64,000 nucleotides of DNA from Liopterus haemorrhoidalis (lineage: Eukaryota; Arthropoda; Insecta; Coleoptera; Dytiscidae). Under the pieces are notes generated by a model. That model was not told the origin of the DNA and ran no database searches. It saw only the letters and a program-made list of their open reading frames with translations. This document shows, in pieces, positions 53,113-63,074 of the stretch; the first letter of the stretch is position 1; every line of letters starts with the position of its first letter. Made by a program: the position numbers and the translations under genes. The DNA lies in the NCBI GenBank assembly GCA_963971575.1, contig OZ020611.1:20434092-20498091 (forward strand). Reading direction: 5' to 3'.

Positions 53113-53114
53113 AA

Positions 53115-53925
53115 ATTACACCATGCCACTGGTTAGTAACAAAGTTATTTTTTCAAAATTATTTATCTACAAAAATTGACGTTATTAAGCCAACCACTCT
53201 AGTTTACTGTATGATAATCTCCAGCTTTGATCTACAAATAACCATTACGACGCACTAAAAGAAAAATAGTAGTTTAATAAATACTCAAGACTTACTATAA
53301 CAAATTCTAAACGTTCTTTCATTAAATAATTCCGCTTAATAAAGCGCATGCTGCATGTTGCCTGGTGTTCGTATGACGGTGTACGCTGCAAGAAGTATAC
53401 GGCAAGTACAAGTATGCCAGTATGCTAGTCTGTATAAGGTATAAAGATAAATTATAAGACTCTAGCATCATCTAGTTCTGTCTGTGCGGGCTTTCATTTG
53501 TTAATGTTTACCCGCATCTAAGGTATATTTTTACAGACAACATATTTCTTAGCAACTGGCGAGTTTTTATGTTGAACCTGTCAATCTGTAAGCATAACTT
53601 CTAACCCACTAACACCTTGTGCACTGAGAAACTTGTTTTAAGTTATGCAATTCTATAGAATAACTAATGTATACTTATTTTTTTTTAATTTTACGCATGC
53701 AGTCTCTCAAATTATACTCTTTTTGTTGTCGTATTAAGCATGATGTATAAATTTTGTTTTATATTTATTTTATTTAAATTTTTAAGGAAGGGAATGAAAA
53801 TTTATTAAGCAAGTTTAAGGAAATAAACGGTTCTTTTTTTTTGACAAAAATATTTTATACAAAATTTTTATTAATATTCTTGCGGTTGCAGTGTAGCTTG
53901 TTTCTTTGGTTTAATCGAAACTGCA
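53115..53925. other. Unassigned AT-rich sequence
   Basis: No feature recognised. Confidence 0.4.
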
Positions 53926-53928
53926 ATA

Positions 53929-54010
53929 CAGGGCCGGCTCAAAACGGTATGCAGGCGATGCGCCGCATCGGGGCGCCACCATCAAGGGGCGCTGAGTCGA
54001 AGACATTTTT
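53929..54010. mobile_element. Possible hAT-MITE left end adjoining the tandem array
   Basis: CAGGGCCGGCTCAAAACGGT followed by GATGCGCCGCATCGGGGCGC resembles a hAT-MITE terminus. No convincing right end (GGTCCTGG at about 55420 is a weak candidate). Confidence 0.35.
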
Positions 54011-54107
54011 TTTAACCTATTATAATATCAAAATAGCTTTAATTAAAATAATATTCATTTTTGTAATAAGTATTATGACCTTTTATTAAATCTAGTAAAA
54101 ACTACTT

Positions 54108-55105
54108 TTATTTACTGGGCGGCACTTCAGGCTTCTAGTAAAAGGGAGGACGCCATGAAAGGAAATTTAGAAAAAAACTTTTTTTTACTACGCGGCACTT
54201 CAGGCACAATGTTCTAGTAAAGGGGGGGAGCAAAAAGGAAATTTAGACAAAAATTACTTTTCTTTACTGGGCAGCACTTCAGGCTTCTAGTAAAAGGGGC
54301 ACCAAAAAGGAAATTGATAAAAAAAAATACTTTTTTTATTGGGCGGCACTTCAGGCTTCTAGTAAAAAGGGGGGGGGGTGCCAAAAAGGAAATTTGGAAA
54401 AAACTATTTTTTTTTTACTAGGCGGCACTTCAGGTTTCTAGTAAAAAGATGAAGATGAATTTTTTTTTACTAGGTGGCATTTCCTGCTTCTAGTAAGGGG
54501 GGGGCACCAAAAAGGTAATTTTGAAAAAAATTACTTTTCTTTACTGGGCAGCACTTCAGGCTTCTAGTAAAAGGGGGCACCAAAAAGGAAATTTATAAAA
54601 AAAAAATTACTTTTTGTGTTGGGCGGCACTTCAGGCTTCTAGTAAAAGGGGGAGGGCTGCTAAAATAGAAATTTGGAAAAAAACTACTTTTTTTTACTGG
54701 GCGGCACTTCAGGCTTCTAGTAAAAGAGGGAAGGGGCGCCAAAAAGGAAATTTAGAAAATTTTTTTTTTTTTTTTTACTAGGCGGCACTTCAAGCTTTTA
54801 GTAAAAGGGGGGGTGCCAAAAAGGAAATTTGAAAAAAAAACTATTTTTTTTACTAGGCGGCACTTCAGGCTTCTAGTAAGGGGGGGAGCGCCAAAAAGGT
54901 AATTTAGAAAAAAATTACTTTTCTTTACTGGGCAGCACTTCAGGCTTCTAGTAAAGGGGGCACCAAAAAGTAATTTATAAAAAAAAATACTTTTTTTATT
55001 GGGCGGCACTTCAGGCTTCTAGTTAAAGGGGGGGGAGCCAAAAAGGATATTTGAAAAAAAACTACTTTTTTTACTGGGCGGCACTTCACGCTTCTAGTAA
55101 AAACG
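54108..55105. repeat. Tandem array of about 75 bp, about 14 copies
   Basis: Units contain GGGCGGCACTTCAGGCTTCT, AGTAAAAGGGGG, GCCAAAAAGGAAATTTAGAA and a T run. Starts fall near 54120, 54196, 54274, 54344, 54425, 54476, 54548, 54624, 54703, 54785, 54858, 54935, 55003 and 55079. Some neighbouring units are more alike in alternation (CAGCACTT versus GGCACTT), hinting at a two-unit higher-order pattern. The 85-codon minus frame in it is a repeat translation. Confidence 0.9.
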
Positions 55106-55109
55106 GGCC

Positions 55110-55675
55110 CCTGGCAAGGAAATTCAGCGAAAAAATAAAAATCTAAAATGCTTCTAAAATGAGATATTTGAGTATATTTTGATCTAATCCTAGGTTTCGA
55201 TATGGTATGTTTTTATAAAAATGTTTTTTGTTACTATACCAGATGTAAATTTTGTTTTTTACAAGACTCAGAAAATATTTAGTATTATATTAAAAATGGT
55301 ACTTAAATATGATTATTTTATTTTATAATAGTTATAAAAAAAATTATTAAAAAAAATAATTGTGGGGGCCTAATAATTGGGTATATGGGGCGTACTTCAG
55401 AGGGCACGTAAATCCGATGGTCCTGGCTACCGTGAAAGTAGTCGTTAGGTTATGTCAGAGAACGCTAGACACGACCTGAAAATCTCAGATACTTATGCAT
55501 TATGGCATTATGATGTCACACGAAATAAATTTAAAAAAATAATAATAACATCTCTACGTAAATCATAAATCATTTCCATTTTTTTCGTAGATTTCTTCTC
55601 TAAATAACTCGAAATTGAAGAAGCTGCGAAAATGGAAAGCTCGGAAACGGGTTAGTTTGTTTTTATTTGCTACGG
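55110..55675. other. Unassigned sequence
   Basis: No feature recognised before the mariner fossil. Confidence 0.4.
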
Positions 55676-55679
55676 TGGA

Positions 55680-56450
55680 AAATAGTGAATTCCGTCTGTT
55701 GATTGCTAGTTTTTGCGTTAAAGAAATATTAGGGAAACTGAAATAAAGTTAAAAAAGTATTATAGTAACTCTGCTCCGTCGCATAGAATGGTTCACAAGT
55801 GGTTCACAGAATTTCGTCGTGGTCATATGAGCACGAATCATCAGCGGTCTTAACGTCCGAATGAGGTCACAACTGAAGAGATGGTCAATAAAATTCATGT
55901 TAACGTGTTGGTCGATCGCTGAGTAAAGATACGCGAGATAGCCAAAATGGTAAACGTCTCAGACGAACGTGTTTCATATCATGTACCAACATTTGAGTAT
56001 GAAAAAATTATCATTAACATGGGTGTCGCGTCTGTTCACGGTGAATCAAAATCATAATCACGTGACCATTTCGAATAAATGGTAGGACATATACAAGCGC
56101 AATCCAAGTGAGTTTTGCGACATTTCGTAACCGTTGATGAAACATGGTTCAATCATTACACAGCAGAAATGAAAGAGCAGTCAAAATAGTAGATTTCTCC
56201 TAGCAAACTCTACTTCGAAAAATGCAAAAAGGGTTCCCTCGGCTGGAAAGGTCATGGCTACGATTTTCTGGATTCGCAAGGCATAATCTTCATCGACTAT
56301 CTGGAAAAGGGAAAAAATATCACAGGACAATATTATGCCGCTTTATTGGATCGATTACATGTTAAATTGATGAAAAATGGCCCCATTTAGCGAAGAAAAA
56401 AGTTATATTCCACCATGACAATGCATCAGCTTAGTCGTCCGCACTTACAA
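55680..56450 (+). pseudogene. Mariner transposase fossil, plus strand
   Basis: Across changing frames: EFRLLIASFCVKEILGK, NSAPSHRMVHKWFTEFRRGH (first helix-turn-helix), PNEVTTEEMVNKIHVNVLVD, VKIREIAKMVNVSDERVSYH (second helix-turn-helix), a degenerate linker, RHFVTVDETWFNHYTAEMKE (first catalytic D), GWKGHGYDFLDSQGIIFIDY, LEKGKNITGQYYAALLDRL, and finally RRKKLYSTMTMHQL, a frameshifted remnant of KVLFHQDNAP (second D). Homology ends there, before the third D. At least five stops or frameshifts. The most complete ancient mariner of the window after the one at 36 kb; no terminal repeats identified. Confidence 0.85.
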
Positions 56451-56454
56451 CGGT

Positions 56455-57078
56455 TCAACTCCTGCTTATGTAAAATAATTTGTGTAAAAAAATATTAATT
56501 TAAATTACAGATGTCACTTAGCCGTTCGCAACCAGCTATAAATTGTACATTTGCCGTTCTGTGTACGCTAAAAAGTGAACGTAATACTGATCATATTACT
56601 CCTGAATGTATGCATATTGAATGGTAATAAATCAGAAGGCCTAGGCTAACCTGGGGCTTTCGCGCCGATGATGATGATCAAATGAAAGCTCTTGTTTTTA
56701 ACTCTAGGGTTGCTACTTGTCCAACTTTTGGCTTTCTTGCTGTCTGGCTTAAGTTTTAATGTTCAATTTTGGATACGATTATCCGGATTTTTGTGAATAG
56801 AAACTCCCAAATGCGTTTTAATTTTTTTTTTGTTCGTCACTTTTAGATATTGTTTCTTTTTCTTTCTTTTTTATGAGCTCTTTACTGTATTCCATTTTTT
56901 TATTATTATTTGTTTTTGGGTGATATTTTCCCCGTTTTTGCTCATTAGCTATAGTGTCCGACTTTTTGACTTTCAAGTGTTGCAACCCTAGCTGCTGCAC
57001 ACCGGTTGAAAATCCCCGGCACACCAACAATTCTTCGACGGCACCCATGTGCTACGATACACCGGTTGAAAACCCTTG
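56455..57078. other. Unassigned sequence
   Basis: No gene. Contains CACCGGTTGAAAATCCCCGG near 57001 and a related CACCGGTTGAAAACCCTTGC near 57061, probably pieces of hAT-like repeats. Confidence 0.35.
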
Positions 57079-57086
57079 CTATAGAG

Positions 57087-57635
57087 CAGTGGTTCTTAAA
57101 CTGTGGTCCGCGAAACAATTTTGACATTAACTTTACATCCCCCAACTTTTCGGTTTTACTCAAATAACTCATTTAATAAAAATCCTACATGGTCAGGACT
57201 TTTTGTATTTGTTGTTACCTAACTAGTTATTGACATAACTAAACAATAATTAGATTTTTTTTTTTTATTATTTTTAATCAACTGCAAATTATTTACAGAA
57301 AACATATTATAATAAGATCTCTTTTGACCAAGAAATGTTTGTATGAGCTTAATGTATTATAATTTGTAACTTTTCTAATTCTTTTTACTACTATTTTTAT
57401 TAATTTTATGTTTTTTATTCGTAATGCTAATAAAAATGTTCATCTCTATAAATGGGCAAGACCATTTATTAAAATAACCAGCGATACATTTTTACCAATA
57501 TTTATTACAACGTAGTGCCTATGAGCCAGAAATTAAGGCTCAAGAACGACGTAAAATGCCTAGTGTAGGGATGGGGTCCGCAAAAAATGTTGTTCAAGAG
57601 GGGGTCCTCGGACTACATAAGTTTAAGAACCTCTG
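57087..57635. mobile_element. 549-bp hAT MITE with 8-bp duplication
   Basis: Ends CAGTGGTTCTTAAACTGTGG and, inward from the right, CAGAGGTTCTTAAACTTATG. Flanks CTATAGAG (57079-57086) and CTACAGAG (57636-57643) differ at one of eight positions. GTCCGCG near the left and GGGGTCC near the right match this common hAT-MITE layout. No coding. Confidence 0.9.
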
Positions 57636-57644
57636 CTACAGAGA

Positions 57645-58500
57645 GTTGCAAAGTAACAAAACGTCAGAGTGAATTCAATAAACGTTTAAGCCAAACAACA
57701 ACGTACATATTCAAATTCAATTCACTTATTTTTAAAATCAAATTTATGTTTGTAGCAGAATAATTTCCTGTCAAAAGTGTTGGTGTGAATGTTATCTGTT
57801 AATATAATAAGGTCGGTGTTTATGGGATGGGGGGGAGGATATCTCCGCTGTTGTGTGGTTGTAGTTGTTGAGAGTCGATAAGTGAGTTTGTTCCTGTCCC
57901 ATAAATGGCAGCGAATGAGTAACCGGAGTAAGTGACTGCTGGCAAGGTGTCTGCATATCATTATGTGGCGTTAAGATGTTTGTCGAGTGTAGGCCAGTGC
58001 ATCCACGCGCCATCTACTAACCTTGCTAGACAATTGCTTATATATCAATATATATTTATGCAAAACTTTTGCCTTTTTTACGCGAAAAAGATCGAAATTA
58101 GTTAAAATGTGTGACACACAACAACAATGGCTGTTTGCGGCTAGCACAGTCCATCTAATTGACTACAATATATATTAAAAAGAATAAATTAATCGAAAAA
58201 TAAATCCACACCATCTACATATACTCAATAAAAGAAATTTTGCACGGAGAAATGCAAATAAATTAAAATAAATGGTTCAATTCTGTGGAAAATCTGTAAG
58301 CTTACAGACAAAATCTTTAAGAAACTGTCCATAACTACACATAAAATAACTCCTTCGATACAATCGTCGCTTATAGGGATTTGCAGCTAAGCACCCTACC
58401 ATCTGGTGAGCGTTTCATGAACTTGTGTACATCAGATAACATTTCGTTTTGTGTATTGGTTTTGTATGAAGTTTGTTTTTAAAGTTTTATTATAATCATT
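57645..58500. other. Unassigned sequence
   Basis: Two overlapping minus frames (57722-58013, about 75 codons each) show no domain. Nothing supported. Confidence 0.4.
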
Positions 58501-58505
58501 GAAAA

Positions 58506-58738
58506 ATGTACAATACATATTGTTGTGTGCCTATGTGCAATTCATTGAAAAGAAGAAACCCGGAAATATCGTTTCATTTGTTTCCACTAATATCAGACAC
58601 CGTACGGTTCGAAACAAAATTGGGAAAGCAAGAGGTTAGGAATCGACGCGATGTTTAGATAAACAATTTAAAAATTGGAAAAAAAGTGAGCCCTTATATC
58701 AAAGTTTGCTCATTACATTTTAATGATAGTGACTACAA
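58506..58738 (+). pseudogene. THAP-type zinc-finger domain remnant
   Basis: From ATG 58506 the frame reads MYNTYCCVPMCNSLKRRNPE, then ISFHLFPLISDTVRFETKLG and KQEVRNRRDV, meets TAG at codon 51, and continues in the same frame to KKVSPYIKVCSLHFNDSDY. The elements of a C2CH THAP finger are present in order: C-x3-C near the start, SFH-x-FP, and VCSLHF supplying the last C and H. The invariant tryptophan in the middle is not visible, and the stop breaks the domain. THAP fingers bind DNA and occur at the start of P-element-like transposases and of many host proteins. I see no catalytic region downstream, so the parent could be a P-like element or a THAP gene. A splice donor after SDY (GTATTT near 58756) is possible. 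Confidence 0.65.
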
Positions 58739-58739
58739 A

Positions 58740-59335
58740 AAATATTTTCAATTTTGTATTTATTATCGCATATCTTGAAAATTCCTGTTATTGTGTGTGG
58801 GTTTGTAATGCACAAGTTTGTAGGCATAATGCATAAATCTTTATGAACTCTCTGTTTTTTTCAGTGACTCCACACAATATTATATGCCCAGCATTGTAGA
58901 TTTCTACCCCTTGGTAAACAACACGGGAATTATTATTTCCCCCAATTAAAATAATCGACAATGGAAAACCGCCATAACTTAAAACCAGATCACAAAATGT
59001 AGTATTTTAGATGTTTACAAGTAATTTCACTTCACAAAATCAGAAAATCCCAAACAATTAATTATTTTTTGTCGTTTTTGATACACTTTTCGCTATTATT
59101 TACTAGTAAATGTCAAGTGGTATCTGATTTAGAATGGTTTCAAAAAAATCCGCGTGGCGCTACGATCTTAAAATTTTTCCCCTATAGATTTGCCACAGAA
59201 TTGCACCATTGGTCTGTTTAAAAAACAGAAAAGACGCAGGGTGGATGATAAGACGCTGTAAAGACGTCAGCTATCATCAGATATCACAGATCAAAATAAG
59301 TAACACATATGTATAAATAAGATGTAAAATTCTAT
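58740..59335. other. Unassigned AT-rich sequence
   Basis: No P-element-type catalytic motifs or inverted repeats found downstream of the THAP remnant. Confidence 0.4.
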
Positions 59336-59339
59336 ACTA

Positions 59340-59725
59340 AAAACAATAAGTTCAATTCCTTCAGGAAGTGTAGCATCTTGTCTATGAGTACCCTGTCGTC
59401 ACCTAAAGCAACTGACAGGTCATAGCACAGTATTGATATCTTCCTGACATCCTCGAACTGTTTACACTGAATTAAAATGTCTAACAAAAACAAATCTGTG
59501 TTACACGTCTCGTAAATTGGAGTCTCTTTACTTCGAAGGAGTTGTCCATGGGTCTAACTACACATTTTGTATGCTGTTCCAGTCATGTTGCCATAACGCT
59601 AGATGTTTCAGATGATTCTATGCATCATCATTTGGTCAGTGGACGCTGCTTTTGCAGCTACTTCAGCCACTTCATTATATTTAATAATAACACGTCCCGG
59701 TATCCAAAATAACTCTATCCTTACA
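59340..59725 (-). pseudogene. LINE RNase H end and C-terminus
   Basis: Minus strand: KIELFWIPGRVIIKYNEVAE then VAAKAASTDQMMMH, a decayed form of the S-WIPGH-x-GI-x-GNE-x-AD-x-A-AK motif that ends LINE RNase H domains. Later come IYETCNTDLFLLDILIQCKQ and SVALGDDRVLIDKMLHFLKE then LNLLFL, corresponding to the C-terminal knuckle and the LGD…FL-x-x-x-NL ending. The distance between the two blocks is shorter than in the LINE at 15900, so a deletion is likely. Same broad group as the fragments at 15.9 and 34 kb. Confidence 0.6.
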
Positions 59726-59955
59726 TTATGAGCATTTAGAGTACAAGAGGGTGCACGGAATCTGGATCTTGGAAAATAATCCAATATCTTTTGAAAAAAT
59801 AATTAACATATTTGTTAGTACTAATTCAGTTCCCATCCTTTTGAGTAAAAGATTGGGAGACACACATTTTTTGAAATAAGTTTGACAAGAATCGCGTCAA
59901 TATAAAATGGGCTTAAAGCAGAGACTTCGTTTTGTTAGGCTATATGCCAGAACTA
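59726..59955. other. Unassigned sequence
   Basis: No feature recognised. Confidence 0.4.
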
Positions 59956-59959
59956 GACA

Positions 59960-60720
59960 CTTGGTTTGTTTTTCATCTCTTGGATTTCTTGGTCGGTTTG
60001 TTTATCTATCTGCTCATTTTACTTTTTCTTGCGTAGGCATGCTGATGTCTTTTTATCGGTTTGTTTCATTGGTCAGGCTATTTGTCACTATATGCATTGT
60101 TTTATTAATCTGTTAGCTCGTCTCTCAATCTGATATTTTGTCAGACCATTGGTCTGGTGGTATTAGTCTGCAAATCTAACCTGCTGCCAGTCTGTCGCCA
60201 GTTTATTATATTTGTTGGTTTGTCACTGTATCCATGGCTATCTTAGTCTGTTAGATTGTTGGTCTGTCGATTTATTGAAATAGTCATATGCTAGTTTACT
60301 GGTTTACCTGGTTATTCTGTTGTTTTGTTGAGCTATCCGTCTCTGGTTCTATTGGTTCTTCGAGCTCTTTCTCGGTTGGTCTGTCGACTTGTTGACTTGT
60401 CGGTTTGTTATTCTACCTGTCCGTCGGTGAGCCTATATGTTGATTTAATAGTTTTTAGGTGAACTTATGAATCTATTTATCTGTTCGTCCGGCACTATCG
60501 ACCTGTCGCTTAATTGTCTGGTCTTTTGATTTATCTGTGTATCGCCACTTTCTCAGTTTGTCAGTAACGATTTTTTTGCATTGTTCTTGGACTGTTGGTT
60601 TGTTGGTTTATCAATTTATTTGTGTGTTGGACTGTCTGTGTCTCGATTTCTCTATGTGTTGCTCTGACGGTTTGTTGGTCTAATCAGTTAGTTAATTTTG
60701 TAGTTTGTTGGTACCTAGTT
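59960..60720. repeat. TCTG/TTGG cryptically simple tract
   Basis: Same sequence type as 23840-24570 (GTTGGTCTGTCGATTTATTG and variants). The 69-codon frame at 59907-60116 is not a gene. Confidence 0.75.
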
Positions 60721-61250
60721 TCGGTTTTCGGGTAAAACTGAGTATGAAATCTTTGAGTAATCTGGTTCCGGAGTCGAAACGGATCTAAATCCAGAACCGG
60801 GGGGGAGGTTAGATTTAGATCCATTTTTAGACTGATTCATTCATTCAGATGATTTCCTTTTTTTTGCTTATCACTTATGTTTGGTCTTTCAATTTATTTG
60901 TGTGTTGTCTGTCACTCCGGTTATTCTTACTCCGTCTTACTTCGATAAATCTCCGCGTTACTCTGACTGTTTGAAGGTCTATTCAGCTTGTTAATTTTCC
61001 AGTTGTTGGTATGACTATGTTAGTTCTGGGAACTGAAATAAGTTTTTCGGGTATCCGGTTCCGGTTTTCAGTAAAACCGAGTATGTAATCGTCTAGTAAC
61101 CTGGTTTCGTATACCCGGTTCTGGATTTTTTTTTTTACTCAGCATTTGGATTTAAATTCGTTTTTTACTCGGTTACGAATACCGGGTTCCGAAATTCTAG
61201 AGTCGGGTTTCCAAAATTATTTCCGATTCCGGTTGCACTAAAATTGGCTT
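60721..61250. repeat. GGTTCCGGTTTTCGGGTA cryptically simple tract
   Basis: Units such as TTTCGGGTATCCGGTTCCGG and ACCGGGTTCCGAAATTC, interrupted by a TCTG stretch at 60890-61010. Similar to 33590-33910. Confidence 0.65.
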
Positions 61251-61556
61251 CTGACAGCAGTAGTCCGTGTATCACTTTGTCGGATTGTCAATTTAATGTC
61301 TATCATTCTACCGATTATTTGCCTAACGATTTTCTACTTTGTCGGTATATTAATTTGTCGCCAGGTCGTCTGTCCGTCATTTGACACTTACTTGACCCTT
61401 ACAATTTATGAGATCATGCGCGAATCGACATTTTTTTCTTGGAGTGGAGCTTAAAAAGCAAAATGATTTTCTAAAGAGTGCTAAAAAACCAGATTTTTTT
61501 CTTTCTGCCCATGTTCAAATACAAAAAAATGTGTACTAATGTCTAAAACCATGTAA
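61251..61556. repeat. TCTG-type tail and unassigned sequence
   Basis: TTGTCGGATTGTC-type units continue to about 61385; the remainder is unassigned. Confidence 0.5.
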
Positions 61557-61560
61557 AATA

Positions 61561-62870
61561 CAAGGTGTCTCAAAAGAAATTTTATATTTAGTTAGCTTAC
61601 TGCGTGAACGCAACGTATCCGAGGGGCGCGGGGGTTATGTCAATCGGTAGCCTGGCTCTTGGGAATTCAATCGCTATGGAGCGTTTCTCGGGAGCAGACC
61701 GCACGTTATGCGTGCGAGAGTTTTACAAAAACGGTGATTCGGCGACTGCAGCGCGTAGAATATTCTGCAGTATTCGAGGTTTTCGCCACTTAAATGATGC
61801 GCCAAGCATTCCTCTCATTCGACATTGGGTTAAAAAGTTTGAAGAGACTGGTACAACGCTGGATAAATCAAAATCCGGGCGACCTAGGTCATCAAGAACG
61901 GTAGAAAACGTGGAGAATGTTAATCAGTCTGTTCGTGACGACCCGAACCTTTCAATTCGGAAGCGCGCAAGTGCTTTAAATGTACATAGATCATCATTAC
62001 ATCGCATTATGCACAAAGACCTAAAGCTGCACCCCTACAAAATTCAATTGGTGCAAGAATTAAAGCCCCAAGATGCCAGTCAGAGGCTTAATTTCGTAAA
62101 TCAGGTGATTGAGCGATTTTCAACGTTTACCAACATTTTGTTTTCGGATGAAGCTCATTTTCATCTTAATGGCCACGTAAATAAGCAGAACTGCCGCTAC
62201 TGGAGTGCAACGAATCCGAAACGCAAACATCAGAAACCCCTACATTCGCCTAAAGTGACCGTATGGGCTGCGATGTCGGCGTGAGGAATTATCGGCCCTT
62301 ACTTTTTTGAAGACGAAAGGGGGCGTGCAGTTACAGTGAATTCAGAGCGTTATGTGGAGATGTTAGACAACTTCTTGGTACCTGAACTGCAAAACTTTCC
62401 TGGCTATAACCAAAGAACATGGTTCCAACAGGACGGAGCAACTTCACACACGTCCAATATGTCTCTGCCACGTGTTCGTGAAATTTTCTCAGGCAAATTG
62501 ATCTCCCGGAGAGGTGACATAAATTGGCCTCCACGCAGTCCAGATTTAACCCCTATGGACTTTTTCCTATGGGGTTATCTTAAATCTAAAGTTTACGCCA
62601 ATAAACCGACTTCACTGGCGCATTTGAAAGAAAATATCCGTCACGAAATGGCAGCCATCCCTGAGTCCACCTGCCAAGACGTCATAAGTAATTTTACTGT
62701 TCGATTAAATGAGTGCCGAGAACGCGAGGGTCTACATTTAGACGATATTATTTTTAAGAAATAAATCCCCAAAAAGTGTATTTTAATAATTAATAAACAT
62801 TTTTTCTATATACGGCTTACTTTTTTTTTAATCGATCCACTAAATATAAAATTTCTTTTAAGACACCTTG
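61561..62870 (+). mobile_element. Near-complete DD41D Tc1/mariner transposon
   Basis: Terminal repeats of 31 bp start CAAGGTGTCTCAAAAGAAAT on the left and, inward from the right, CAAGGTGTCTTAAAAGAAAT, with a single mismatch overall. Both sides carry TA (61559-61560 and 62871-62872). Length 1,310 bp with one transposase gene between. It is the best preserved element of the window, and the end sequence is shared by the small MITE at 6685-6796. Confidence 0.95.
61676..62764 (+). pseudogene. DD41D transposase, 362 codons with one internal TGA
   Basis: I chose ATG 61676 (MERFSGADRTLCVREFYKNG) because homology to the N-terminal helix-turn-helix domain (DUF4817-like) begins there. Residues 60-130 (numbered from this start) hold the GRPRSSRT hinge and the second helix-turn-helix (SIRKRASALNVHRSSLHRIM). 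Catalytic residues: D158 in FSDEAHFHLNG, D253 in WFQQDGATSH and D295 in SPDLTPMDFF, with 41 residues between the last two. That spacing is the DD41D signature described for rosa/Visitor-like elements. A TGA at codon 203 (62282-62284, after WAAMSA) is the only lesion: the frame is otherwise open to TAA at 62762-62764. The TGA follows GCG, so a CpG C-to-T change from CGA is plausible. Confidence 0.92.
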
Positions 62871-62936
62871 TATATGTAAAATTAATGAATAAATAAAGCG
62901 GTTAGTTTCACAAATACAAGTTTAATATTACTCTAC

Positions 62937-63060
62937 TGCCGACGGCGTGTGCTCTGCGTTGCTAAGATCTCATGTTCAAATCCCGTTCAGGCATGGAATT
63001 TTATCTAAAATAAAAATTATCCTGGCGAATATCCGAAGCAGCAAACGCCATTAAAATAAA
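62937..63060 (+). mobile_element. tRNA-derived SINE with 13-bp target duplication
   Basis: The head contains GGCGTGTGCTCTGCGTTGC (A-box region) and ATGTTCAAATCCCGTTCAGG (B box). The body includes ATTATCCTGGCGAATATCC and the tail ends ATTAAAATAAA. Flanked by AATATTACTCTAC on both sides (62924-62936 and 63061-63073). A different family from the SINEs at 33 and 44 kb, perhaps related to the one at 17940-18123. Confidence 0.85.
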
Positions 63061-63074
63061 AATATTACTCTACA

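Noticed and set aside
54108..55105. CRISPR-like array
   Set aside because: Repeat units are contiguous and similar throughout with no unique spacers, and the genome is eukaryotic. It is a minisatellite.
53929..55430. Complete hAT element from CAGGGCCGGC to GGTCCTGG
   Set aside because: The right end matches poorly and no target duplication was found.
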